A program made the translations under genes and the position numbers. Source: UBA1443 sp964445745 (GTDB lineage: Bacteria; Omnitrophota; Omnitrophia; Omnitrophales; Aquincolibacteriaceae). Taken from it: a stretch of DNA of 12,716 bases. Below the pieces are notes generated by a model that searched no databases, was not told the DNA's origin, and was given only the letters and a program-made list of their open reading frames with translations. Location: NCBI GenBank assembly GCA_964445745.1, contig CAYULU010000044.1:1-12716 (forward strand), written 5' to 3'. Below, piece after piece: positions 1-7,294 of the stretch; the first letter of the stretch is position 1; the number at the start of each line of letters is the position of its first letter.

Positions 1-2
1 CA

Positions 3-164
3 ACTCATTCTAAAGCTATGAGCGATCTGTATAAAAGTATAGATGTTAAAGGTAAATCCACTTCACTGGTTAATGTTTCCCAAGAGTATTCTTCTTCGTA
101 TTTTATTTTGTTCAGCATTCCTAAAATTACGATAACGGCGGATGTCATTGAATTTAACCGATAA
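3..164 (+). CDS. C-terminal part of an unrecognised protein, cut by the left edge
   Basis: A reading frame is open from the left edge for 53 codons and ends at TAA (162-164). The visible tail ends in ITADVIEFNR and contains the hydrophobic stretch SYFILFSIPKITI. An internal ATG lies at 18-20, but no clear Shine-Dalgarno precedes it, so the frame more likely continues from outside the window. The DNA is AT-rich compared with the integrase. An overlapping minus-strand frame is also open here, so coding is not certain. If the neighbouring tRNA fragment is an element end, this could be the last gene of an adjoining or circularised element. I do not recognise the family. Confidence 0.4.
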   Translation, partial: THSKAMSDLYKSIDVKGKSTSLVNVSQEYSSSYFILFSIPKITITADVIEFNR

Positions 165-519
165 CACCTGTTTTCTTTTTTGGGTCGGGCCCCACCACAA
201 CCCTCGACTTTTGTGTTAGGGGGTGCTATATTTCTGAAGGCTCAGATGGGGGTTGATGCGTTTGGCCAGAACGGCGGTCTTACCTCCCAACCAGATCTGG
301 GCCTCTTTTTCGGGCTCAAGTTTTGGCTGATGCTCTTGGCAGTTTCAGCGTCCAAGTTACCTAGCCATCGTTGAGCCTTTTTTTTGCCTAAATTTTGCCT
401 AGTTTGCGACTAAAGCGGTCATTTTAAAAGCATGTCAATCTAAAAATCGCTAATTCGTAAACATTTTTGGGCAAATGATTTAGCTGTAACTTATTGAAAA
501 TAAAAGACTTGTAGCTATC
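165..519. other. Gene-free stretch left of the att site, with a short direct repeat
   Basis: I see no convincing gene here. Short frames exist on both strands: a 64-codon TTG-start frame on plus at 180-374, and a partly open minus frame. Neither has a start with a ribosome site or a recognisable product. Visible landmarks are a CCAGATCTGG palindrome (291-300), a T8 tract (378-385) with no stem before it, and a direct repeat TTTTGCCTA at 382-390 and 393-401, 11 bp apart. The repeat lies about 120 bp left of the tRNA fragment, where an integrase arm site might sit. Confidence 0.45.
382..401. repeat. TTTTGCCTA direct repeat, possible left-arm integrase sites
   Basis: Two identical 9-mers TTTTGCCTA start 11 bp apart (382 and 393), about one helical turn. 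Tyrosine integrases with an N-terminal arm-binding domain use short direct repeats flanking the core att site. The position left of the tRNA fragment fits this, but the repeat is short and AT-rich and binding is inference only. Confidence 0.3.
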
Positions 520-566
520 GACGCTTGGGGTGCGTGCGGTCGGAGGTTCAAATCCTCTCGCCCCGA
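520..566 (+). other. 3' half of tRNA-Pro(GGG), integrase attachment site
   Basis: The sequence reads as a tRNA from the anticodon stem to the discriminator. The anticodon stem is gacgc (520-524) against gcgtg (532-536), four of five pairs. The loop ttggggt gives anticodon GGG at 527-529. The variable loop is cggtc, and the T-stem ggagg/cctct encloses TTCAAAT (547-553). The 3' acceptor strand is cgccccg (559-565) with discriminator A566. No matching 5' acceptor (CGGGGCG) or D-arm exists at the expected distance upstream. This is therefore a half gene, as left by an integrase that recombines in the anticodon/T-arm region. The next gene is a tyrosine integrase. Encoded CCA is absent (ATT follows). 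Confidence 0.75.
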
Positions 567-581
567 TTGTCATGTGTGGGT

Positions 582-607
582 GGGGAATAGGCGAAATGCC
601 ATTCCCC
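582..607. other. Hairpin just after the tRNA fragment
   Basis: GGGGAAT-a-GGC (582-592) pairs with GCCATTCCCC (598-607) around the loop GAAAT, giving ten pairs with one bulged A. No U-tract follows, so it is a poor intrinsic terminator. It could be a remnant of the tRNA terminator or a structural part of the attachment region. Confidence 0.35.
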
Positions 608-691
608 CCTATACAGAAGACTCGCAAGCTGTTGTTCTCCTTTCCGAATTCCATTCCAGCCTTTTCTAGGCTCTTTACTCAAAAGCGGTAG

Positions 692-711
692 TGGTACCCA
701 ATTTGGTACCC
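692..711. repeat. TGGTACCC direct repeat upstream of the integrase gene
   Basis: TGGTACCC occurs at 692-699 and 704-711, with starts 12 bp apart. Each copy contains the palindrome GGTACC. It lies 24-43 bp before the integrase start and on the opposite side of the tRNA core from the TTTTGCCTA pair. Likely roles are integrase or excisionase arm sites, or an operator for integrase autoregulation. This is inference from position. Confidence 0.4.
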
Positions 712-734
712 GAAATGAGGAAAGAGAGGCTGTT

Positions 735-1781
735 ATGGCTCACGCCTACAAAATCAAGCGTGGCCGGGTCTGGTATGCCCGGTATTACGATAAGTGCGGA
801 AGAAGGCAATGGAAGTCCCTCAACACCACCTCAAGTGAAATAGCCCAGAAGAAGCTTGCCGACCTGATTGAAGCAATCGAGAAACAGGAACTTGGTTGGA
901 AATTCAACCCTAAGCCCATTTCGGAGTATCTCGCCGAACATTTGGCCGTTTGCGGGGTCGAACATTCTCCCAAGACTCACCGGGTTGAGAAGCAAGTCCT
1001 GAATGACTTCATTGCTTTTGCACGAGCAGAGTTTCTGCATCAAATTTCTGCCGACAGGGTTGAGGCTTACAAGGTCAAGAGGTCGGCAGACGTCAGTTCT
1101 TCCACCGTCAATCGTTCAATAACTATTATTAAGGCCTTTCTGAATCGAGCGGTTCAGCTTGGTTATATTGAGCGAAATCCTGCCCAGTACGTGAAGCGGC
1201 TCAAAGAGAAACAACAACAGATTAAATATTTGAGTGACGACGAGGTCAAAAAGCTTCTCAATGTGTGTTCTCCACGAGTCGGGAAGATGGTTACGGTCTT
1301 TCTGTTGACGGGACTCAGGCTCGGAGAATTGGCCCATTTGCGTTGGAAGGATGTGGATAACCGTCACAATGCCCTTCACGTCCAGAATCAGGAGAATTGG
1401 TCCACGAAGAACTATAAACCCAGGGTCATTCCGATGCATCCTGCGGTGATGGGCGTCTTTCAATCCATCCCTGAAGGAAAGCCGGACGATTATATCTTTG
1501 CCACACGAACGGGCAAGACGGCGGAGAGCTATATCCGATGGGAAATTCTGGGCTACGCTAGAAAGGCGGAAGTTCACGCCAATGTCAAAATGTTCAGAGC
1601 TACTTTTGCAAGTAACCTGGTGATGAGCGGTGTTGATATTTACACAGTCTCAAAATTGCTCGGGCATCACGACGTCAAGATAACCGAGAAACATTACGCT
1701 CATTTGACCCCGGATTTCTTGAATCAGTCGGTTTCAAGACTGAAGGTCCCGCCAAGCCGAACTCCGCAGTTGACGGGTTAG
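735..1781 (+). CDS. int: Tyrosine recombinase/integrase
   Basis: This 348-residue site-specific recombinase should integrate and excise the element at the adjacent tRNA-Pro site. Residues 1-50 form an arm-type DNA-binding domain (KIKRGRVWYARYYDK, then a basic helix). Residues 60-150 are the SAM-like core-binding domain, and 160-340 the catalytic domain. Visible active-site residues are R195 (TGLRLGEL), a candidate K225 in the beta-hairpin, R288, H311 (LLGHHD) and nucleophile Y321 (EKHYAHL). The usual HxxR histidine is replaced by Lys (K285-M-F-R288). A purine-rich ribosome site (GAGGAAAGAGAGG) precedes the ATG. Length is normal and the frame intact. The gene reads away from the tRNA fragment, as in most tRNA-targeting islands. 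Confidence 0.93.
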   Translation: MAHAYKIKRGRVWYARYYDKCGRRQWKSLNTTSSEIAQKKLADLIEAIEKQELGWKFNPKPISEYLAEHLAVCGVEHSPKTHRVEKQVLNDFIAFARAEFLHQISADRVEAYKVKRSADVSSSTVNRSITIIKAFLNRAVQLGYIERNPAQYVKRLKEKQQQIKYLSDDEVKKLLNVCSPRVGKMVTVFLLTGLRLGELAHLRWKDVDNRHNALHVQNQENWSTKNYKPRVIPMHPAVMGVFQSIPEGKPDDYIFATRTGKTAESYIRWEILGYARKAEVHANVKMFRATFASNLVMSGVDIYTVSKLLGHHDVKITEKHYAHLTPDFLNQSVSRLKVPPSRTPQLTG

Positions 1782-1785
1782 CCCT

Positions 1786-1847
1786 AACCCTTTACACTTA
1801 TCAACAAATGTAAAGGAATCGGGACGGTGTCCTATGGGTGTAAAGGG
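1786..1847. promoter_or_regulatory. Putative AbiEi operator (TGTAAAGG inverted and direct repeats)
   Basis: CCTTTACA (1789-1796) and TGTAAAGG (1809-1816) form an 8-bp inverted repeat around a 12-base spacer. A third copy, TGTAAAGGG (1839-1847), overlaps the abiEi start codon region. AbiEi antitoxins are known to repress their own operon through inverted repeats upstream of abiEi, so this is the likely operator. The first pair could also form a hairpin after the integrase stop, but no T-tract follows it. I see no convincing -35/-10 pair. Confidence 0.5.
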
Positions 1848-2436
1848 TAAGGAACTACTGGCATTTTTTAAGCGGCATGGCGGAGTCGTCCAGTATGCGG
1901 CGATTCTAAAGGCCGGTTTCCACAAAGGAAACCTGAAGGCTCTCGTTGCTTCCGGGCACGTTCAAAAACTGGACCGGGCGGTCTACAAACTTGCCGAACT
2001 AGACGACCTTGCTAACCCCGACCTAGTCATTGCCACTATAAGAGCCCCAAAAGGGGTTGTGTGTCTTCTGTCCGCTCTCGCATATTATGAGGTCACCGAC
2101 GAAATCCCTCGCAACGTGGACCTTGCCATCCCACGGGGTGCTCATGCCAACAAAATCGACCATCCTCCGGTGAAGTATTATCGCTTCACCCCGGCCGCCT
2201 GGAAGGCGGGCATTGAGACGCAGAAGATTGCGGGGCAGGAGGTCAGAATTTACAGTCTGGCTAAGACCATTGCAGACTGTTTTAAGTTCAGAAATAAAAT
2301 CGGCTCCGATGTTGCCCTCGCCGCACTCAAGACCGCTTTGGCCGAAAAGAAGGTCTCTCCAAAAGAAATCATGCGATACGCCAAGACTGGCCGTGTTGTG
2401 AACGTAATAAAACCCACCCTAGAATCCCTGATATGA
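1834..2436 (+). CDS. abiEi: AbiEi-family antitoxin/transcriptional regulator
   Basis: The 200-residue protein looks like the type IV antitoxin AbiEi. An N-terminal winged-helix domain (about 1-55, with FFKRHGGVVQYAAILKAG and the wing-like VQKLDRAVYKL) should bind the operator. The C-terminal antitoxin domain (about 60-195) contains the typical YSLAKTIADCFKFRNKIG block at about 136-153. AbiEi represses its operon and counters AbiEii without forming a stable complex. The stop overlaps the start of the toxin gene by ATGA (2433-2436). The ribosome site is weak (gggacgg, 1821-1827), and an operator-like TGTAAAGGG overlaps the start region. The assignment rests on recognised sequence pattern and on the AbiEii neighbour. 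Confidence 0.85.
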   Translation: MGVKGKELLAFFKRHGGVVQYAAILKAGFHKGNLKALVASGHVQKLDRAVYKLAELDDLANPDLVIATIRAPKGVVCLLSALAYYEVTDEIPRNVDLAIPRGAHANKIDHPPVKYYRFTPAAWKAGIETQKIAGQEVRIYSLAKTIADCFKFRNKIGSDVALAALKTALAEKKVSPKEIMRYAKTGRVVNVIKPTLESLI

Positions 2437-3368
2437 CGTCTACGGAAAGCCCAGAGCCCAAGAACATCGAAGCGTCGGTACGCGCCCGGCTTCTGAACAA
2501 GGCGAAAGAGACGAACCGACCTTTTGCCGAGGTCTTTCAATACTACGGGATGGAGCGATTCCTTTACCGGTTGAGTAAATCGAAACACGCCGACATTTTT
2601 ATTCTGAAGGGGGCTTTGATGTTCAAGGCCTGGTTGGTCCCGGAGATGCGGACGACCCGGGATATCGACTTCCTGGGCCGTTTTGACAATGAAATCGCCA
2701 AACTGGAAGGCATTATCAAGGAAATATGTCTCACCAAAGTCCCGGCGGACGGTCTTTCCTTTGACCCCACGACCGTGAAGGGGGAGCGAATCAAAGAAGA
2801 TGCGGATTATGAAGGCATCCGGGTCAAATTCCGAGGGCTTCTCGGAAAAGCCAGGATTCCCATGCAAGTCGACATCGGGTTCGGAGACGTTATCTTTCCC
2901 AAGGCGAAGGCGATTGACTATCCTGCCATTCTCGATTTTCCGAAGCCTCACCTGAAGGGGTACACAGGCGAGAGCGTGGTCGCCGAAAAATTTGAGGCCA
3001 TGGTTAAACTTGGGCTCCTCAACAGCCGCATGAAGGACTTTTTTGATATCTGGCTTATGACCCGCCAGTTCGATTTCAAGGGAGAAGAACTGGCCCAGGC
3101 CATTCGCCGGACCTTTGAGCATAGGAAGACTGGCCTTCCGGTAAAGCCGCCATTTTTTGCGGAAGAAATCTATGACAAGTTATCGGACCGACAGACGCTT
3201 TGGAACGCTTTCCTGAAGAAAACTGAAATCAAACACGCGCCTGACCATTTGAGCGAAGTTGCCAAGGCCATTGAAGCTTTTCTCGATGGACCGATAGCCT
3301 TCATCAATGGCTCGCAAAAGACCGTTGGTGACTGGAAAGCGCCTGGCTCGTGGCAGAGGACGTGGTAA
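2433..3368 (+). CDS. abiEii: AbiEii-family nucleotidyltransferase toxin
   Basis: This 311-residue protein of the DNA polymerase beta-like nucleotidyltransferase fold is the toxin of the AbiE pair. By family knowledge AbiEii/MenT-type enzymes transfer nucleotides to a cellular RNA target and arrest growth, giving abortive infection or plasmid stabilisation. Motif I reads FILKGALMFKAW (56-67) followed by TRDIDF with D77 and D79 as metal ligands. A third acidic strand is MQVDIGFGD (D147). The later conserved block AEKFEAMVKLG...RMKDFFDIW (184-207) supplies K186, D202 and D205. All key positions are present, so it is probably active. It starts inside the abiEi stop codon, and its own TAA directly abuts the next ATG, so translation of the three genes is probably coupled. 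Confidence 0.88.
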   Translation: MTSTESPEPKNIEASVRARLLNKAKETNRPFAEVFQYYGMERFLYRLSKSKHADIFILKGALMFKAWLVPEMRTTRDIDFLGRFDNEIAKLEGIIKEICLTKVPADGLSFDPTTVKGERIKEDADYEGIRVKFRGLLGKARIPMQVDIGFGDVIFPKAKAIDYPAILDFPKPHLKGYTGESVVAEKFEAMVKLGLLNSRMKDFFDIWLMTRQFDFKGEELAQAIRRTFEHRKTGLPVKPPFFAEEIYDKLSDRQTLWNAFLKKTEIKHAPDHLSEVAKAIEAFLDGPIAFINGSQKTVGDWKAPGSWQRTW

Positions 3369-4622
3369 ATGGTTGAAGAAAAGAAAATTCTTCTTAAGGA
3401 TTTGCTGACGGAAGCAGGAAAACAATTACGACAAGATTTTGAAGAAATAAGAAAGAGTAATCCACACTCTGGCGAAAGCGGTGCAGAAGTCGAGCTTATT
3501 TTGAAGGAGTTTCTTAAAGGACGATTACCAAGGAGATTCGATGTTGAAAGCGGTTTGGTGGTTGGGGTTGATGGAGAAATTAGCGCTCAAACGGACTTGA
3601 TAGTTTTTGATGCCTTAAACAGTCCGGTTTATCGAAAAGGGTCGCGGCTTCATATAATTCCTCGCGATAATGTGGCGGCTGTTGTGGAGGTTAAATCAAA
3701 ATTAAATAAAGCCGAACTAGAAGATGCTGCCGCAAAAATAGCTTCTGTGAAATCCATACAAGCGTCACCGATAACGGTCGCAGACCAACCGGTCAATTTC
3801 AGCAACATGATTATGACGCGAACTTTTGGATGCGTCTTCGCTTTCGACTCATATACTTCCCTGGAAACTCTGGCCGAGAATCTTAAAGAGATTAACTCAA
3901 AGTACGACTCGAAACATTGGATAGATTGTGTAATCGTTTTGGACAAAGGTATCCTTGGGTACATGGTTCAATTACCTTTCAAAAATGAAATGCCGGGGTG
4001 GTTAGGTGGAGCTTGTAGCGACGATTTTATAATCCCGCCTTTTTATGTTCATCTGGTTAAGCAAGATGTGGGTGACTTGGCTTTGAACCAGTTCTTCGTA
4101 AAGCTGATGTCCCAACTGACCTTTTTTAGGAAACGCTCTACGATTCCGTTTGAGGCGGCCTTGGGAAAGGAAACGCTTGAGTGTATGACGATACAGGGCT
4201 ATCAATACAATTTGAAAGGCCAACTGATTCATGCTCAAGAAACTCACCAGGCTGGTAAGTTTCAAAATCCTAAGATACGTTTTAATCTTTACGCGAAAAA
4301 AGACGGTATATTCAAAGGACAAGTTTGTCTATTGCCTTGGCAAGATGGCGCTACGATTACCTGCTCGGTGAATTTCCCCCCGGCGATTATTTTTCGCCAC
4401 TATTTTTCAGCATTAAATCTCAAAGGAAATTTTATACAAGGCGCTAAGGATGAGAATATGTGGTATTCATCCGTTCACGACATAAAGGACGATGACTTCA
4501 TAAGACTATCTAGTGCTATCCACCCCGATATTATTTCGGTGCGCGATGGAGATGATGATTTGCCGCCTCCCGGAAGAATAGATGTTGCGTCCATAATAAG
4601 TGGTAAGGGGTTTCAAAAATGA
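3369..4622 (+). CDS. PD-(D/E)XK nuclease-like protein resembling DUF6602
   Basis: The 417-residue protein has an N-terminal domain (about 10-130) with the pattern I associate with DUF6602. A helix carries E40/E42, then comes LKGRLPRRFDVESGLVV, the acidic strand SAQTDLIVFD (D76), and VAAVVEVKSKL with E107-V-K109. This is the D...ExK arrangement of a restriction-like nuclease core. Residues 131-417 are a second region I cannot assign. Line counts give about 40-42% GC against about 53% in hsdR, so it may have been inserted separately. It starts at the base after the AbiEii stop and overlaps hsdR by ATGA. The context suggests an accessory nuclease of the restriction operon or an independent defence gene. 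The fold call is moderately sure and the role unknown. Confidence 0.65.
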   Translation: MVEEKKILLKDLLTEAGKQLRQDFEEIRKSNPHSGESGAEVELILKEFLKGRLPRRFDVESGLVVGVDGEISAQTDLIVFDALNSPVYRKGSRLHIIPRDNVAAVVEVKSKLNKAELEDAAAKIASVKSIQASPITVADQPVNFSNMIMTRTFGCVFAFDSYTSLETLAENLKEINSKYDSKHWIDCVIVLDKGILGYMVQLPFKNEMPGWLGGACSDDFIIPPFYVHLVKQDVGDLALNQFFVKLMSQLTFFRKRSTIPFEAALGKETLECMTIQGYQYNLKGQLIHAQETHQAGKFQNPKIRFNLYAKKDGIFKGQVCLLPWQDGATITCSVNFPPAIIFRHYFSALNLKGNFIQGAKDENMWYSSVHDIKDDDFIRLSSAIHPDIISVRDGDDDLPPPGRIDVASIISGKGFQK

Positions 4623-7294
4623 ATGGTAATTGGAATGAAGCTAAAACCCGCAAGGAATTGATTGATAAGCTCCTGAAGAAGGATAACTGGGGGCCCATTG
4701 TGCCCTTTGAGGAGGGCAAGAAATACTTCCAAGGAGCGGTCGAGGAATTCCCGACCACCTCAGGCCCGGCGGACTATGCCCTGTTCAACAAAGGCCGAAT
4801 TATCGCCGTGGTCGAGGGCAAGAAGGTTGCCGTGGGACCTCAAAACGTGCTTCAACAGGCCGAGAGATATGCCCGAGACATCCGGGGCACAGAATTCAAC
4901 TACGGAGAGCATCATCTCCCGTTTATCTATTCCACGAACGGGGTCAACATCTGGTTTAAGGACCTGCGTCATCCTCTGAATCGTTCGCGCGAAGTCGCGG
5001 ATTTCCATACCGCCGATGCCATGGAGGAGATGCTTGACAAGGACGAAGAAGCGGCCGCCAAGTGGCTCCAAGAACATCCGGTGGATAACAAATATCTCCG
5101 ACCCTACCAGATAGAAGCGATTCAAGCGACCGAGAAGGCCATGCTCGACCGGAAGCGGAATATGCTGATTGCCATGGCCACCGGCACAGGCAAAACTTTC
5201 ACGACCGCGAACCTGATTTACCGGCTCATGAAATCAGGATACGCCAAGCGCATCCTCTTTCTGGTCGACCGCAAGGCATTGGCCGCGCAAGCGGTCACGG
5301 CTCTGGCGAGTTTTGAACCGGAGCCCGGCCTCAAGTTCGACAAAATTTATGAGACATACAGCCAGAAATTCCGCAAAGAAGATTTCGAGGAAGGAAGTGT
5401 TTACGACCCCAAAGTGCTTCCGAACGAATATCTCACAGACCCCAAGAGCCGCGATGCTTTCGTCTACGTCTGCACGATTCAGCGCATGAGAATCAATCTT
5501 TTCGGCAAGGAGGGGCTCTTTGGGACTGCTCTGAGAGAGGAAGAAGATGCCGAGACGCTCGATATCCCCATCAACGCTTTTGATGTCATCATCGCGGATG
5601 AATGTCACCGGGGCTACACGTCCTCCGAAGAAAGCAAGTGGCGTGAGGTCCTGAACCATTTTGATGCGGCCCGGGTCGGCCTGACCGCAACTCCGGCCGC
5701 GCACACGACCGCGTTCTTCAAAGAGATTGTCTATCGCTATGATTATGAACGGGCCGTCCGGGAAAACTTTCTCGTGGACTATGACGGCATCGCCATCCAG
5801 TCAGACATCACCATCAACGGGACATTCCTCAAGCCCGGCGAGGAAGTCGGTGTCAGAGATACGACGACCGGTCAGCTTGAATTCGATACCCTCGAAGACG
5901 AGCGACAACTGGCTCCTGCTTCTAACGAATCCGAATGGACCGCGCCGGACAGGAACCGGAAAATCATTCAGGAACTCAAAACATATTTCCTCAAACAGGA
6001 AGAAGAACACGGGAACTTTCCGAAGACCCTGATTTTTGCTGACAACGACCTGCCTCACACGTCTCATTGCGATATTCTGGTCGATATGCTCCGAGATGCG
6101 TTTGGCCGCGGAGATGCGTTCGTTCAGAAGATAACTGGAAGCCCCACCGTGGACCGGCCGCTCCAAAGGATTCGGGAGTTCAGGAACCGGACGAATCCCG
6201 GCATTGTGGTCACGGTCGATATGCTCTCCACCGGCGTGGACGTTCCCAAGATTGAAAATATCGTCTTCCTTCGCGCGGTGAAATCGAGAATCCTGTTCGA
6301 GCAAATGATGGGCCGCGGAACACGGCTTTGCCCTGAAATCAACAAGACCCATTTCACGGTTTTTGACTGCTTCAACGGGACACTCCTCGAATACTTCAAG
6401 AGCACGACGAGCATCACCGCAGAAGCTCCGGCGAAATTGTCCCTGACCCTGCCTGAAATCATCGAGCGGATAGCGAACAATCAGGACCGCGAATACAACA
6501 TTAACGTCGTGAGCAAGAGACTCCTCCGCATCTCGAAGAACATCACTCTCGAAAGCCGGAGGCAGTTCAATGCGATTCTGAAAATGGATATCGCGGATTT
6601 TGCCACCGGACTCAAGCAGAGTCTCGACCGTAACTGGTCCGGGACCATGAAAATCCTTCAGGATAAGACCTTTCTCGACCTTTGTGAGAACTACGAATGC
6701 CCCAAGCGGACCTACCTTGAAGCGATTACTGCCGTTGATAGTGTCACTTCGCGCCTTTTGTTCAGGGCCGTGGATGGTGGAGGGTTGAAACCCCCGGATT
6801 ACATCAAAATGTTTGAGGAATATATTCGGACGAATCCCGACCACATTCAGGCACTCGAAATCCTCCTGAATCGGCCCAAAGATTTCCATACGGGCGAATT
6901 GAAGGATTTGAGGCAGAAGCTAGAGATGGCCCCTTCCGAGATGAGGGATAGATTTACAGAGCCGAACCTCAGACGGGCTTACAACAAGGAACTCGCGGAC
7001 ATCATTTCCCTCATCAAACACGCGGCTGAAGGCGAAGAACTGATGACGGCCGAGACCCGAGTCCAGAAGGCCTTCGAGAAGGTCAGGCGGGGCCGGTATT
7101 TCACGAATGACCAAGAGAAGTGGTTGGACCTCATCAAGATACACATGGTGGCGAATCTTCTTCTCGAAAAGGACGACTTCGATTTCTCTCCCATCTTCGC
7201 GCGAAGTGGTGGGAACTATAACACGCTTAACAAAATATTCGACGGAGAACTGGACAAGATTATCAATGAACTCAATGAGGCGGTGCTTGTATGA
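4619..7294 (+). CDS. hsdR: Type I restriction endonuclease subunit R (EcoEI type)
   Basis: The 891-residue motor and nuclease subunit translocates DNA and cuts unmodified DNA in complex with HsdM/HsdS. The N-terminal nuclease domain shows PADYALFNKGRIIAVVEGKK: D52, E66 and K68, with Gly where Ala is usual in ExK, and a QxxxY-like QQAERYARD (79-87). The superfamily 2 helicase has Walker A ATGTGKT (187-193), motif II DECH (327-330), GLTATPA (354-360), and a later arginine motif MMGRGTRLCPE. The C-terminal ~100 residues resemble the EcoEI R C-terminal domain (VQKAFEKVRRGRYFTNDQ). Length is usual for this class. ATGA overlaps at both ends place it between the DUF6602-like gene and hsdMS. No disrupting change is visible. 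Confidence 0.92.
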   Translation: MNGNWNEAKTRKELIDKLLKKDNWGPIVPFEEGKKYFQGAVEEFPTTSGPADYALFNKGRIIAVVEGKKVAVGPQNVLQQAERYARDIRGTEFNYGEHHLPFIYSTNGVNIWFKDLRHPLNRSREVADFHTADAMEEMLDKDEEAAAKWLQEHPVDNKYLRPYQIEAIQATEKAMLDRKRNMLIAMATGTGKTFTTANLIYRLMKSGYAKRILFLVDRKALAAQAVTALASFEPEPGLKFDKIYETYSQKFRKEDFEEGSVYDPKVLPNEYLTDPKSRDAFVYVCTIQRMRINLFGKEGLFGTALREEEDAETLDIPINAFDVIIADECHRGYTSSEESKWREVLNHFDAARVGLTATPAAHTTAFFKEIVYRYDYERAVRENFLVDYDGIAIQSDITINGTFLKPGEEVGVRDTTTGQLEFDTLEDERQLAPASNESEWTAPDRNRKIIQELKTYFLKQEEEHGNFPKTLIFADNDLPHTSHCDILVDMLRDAFGRGDAFVQKITGSPTVDRPLQRIREFRNRTNPGIVVTVDMLSTGVDVPKIENIVFLRAVKSRILFEQMMGRGTRLCPEINKTHFTVFDCFNGTLLEYFKSTTSITAEAPAKLSLTLPEIIERIANNQDREYNINVVSKRLLRISKNITLESRRQFNAILKMDIADFATGLKQSLDRNWSGTMKILQDKTFLDLCENYECPKRTYLEAITAVDSVTSRLLFRAVDGGGLKPPDYIKMFEEYIRTNPDHIQALEILLNRPKDFHTGELKDLRQKLEMAPSEMRDRFTEPNLRRAYNKELADIISLIKHAAEGEELMTAETRVQKAFEKVRRGRYFTNDQEKWLDLIKIHMVANLLLEKDDFDFSPIFARSGGNYNTLNKIFDGELDKIINELNEAVLV

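Noticed and set aside
180..374. Plus-strand 64-codon ORF with TTG start
   Set aside because: No ribosome site and no recognisable product. An open minus-strand frame competes for part of the same DNA, so neither is convincing.
582..607. Hairpin as an intrinsic terminator
   Set aside because: The stem is good, but C-rich sequence rather than a T-tract follows. Kept only as a structure.
424..654. Minus-strand ORF of 76 codons containing a GARGFEPPTARTP-like segment
   Set aside because: That peptide is the well-known false translation of the tRNA T-arm in antisense. The frame lies across the tRNA-Pro fragment and has no other support.
2250..3122. Minus-strand ORF of 290 codons
   Set aside because: It is antisense to abiEi and abiEii, both of which show conserved motifs. 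No recognisable product.
5801..6889. Minus-strand ORF of 362 codons
   Set aside because: It is fully antisense to hsdR, whose motifs are clear. Long antisense frames are common opposite GC-rich codons.
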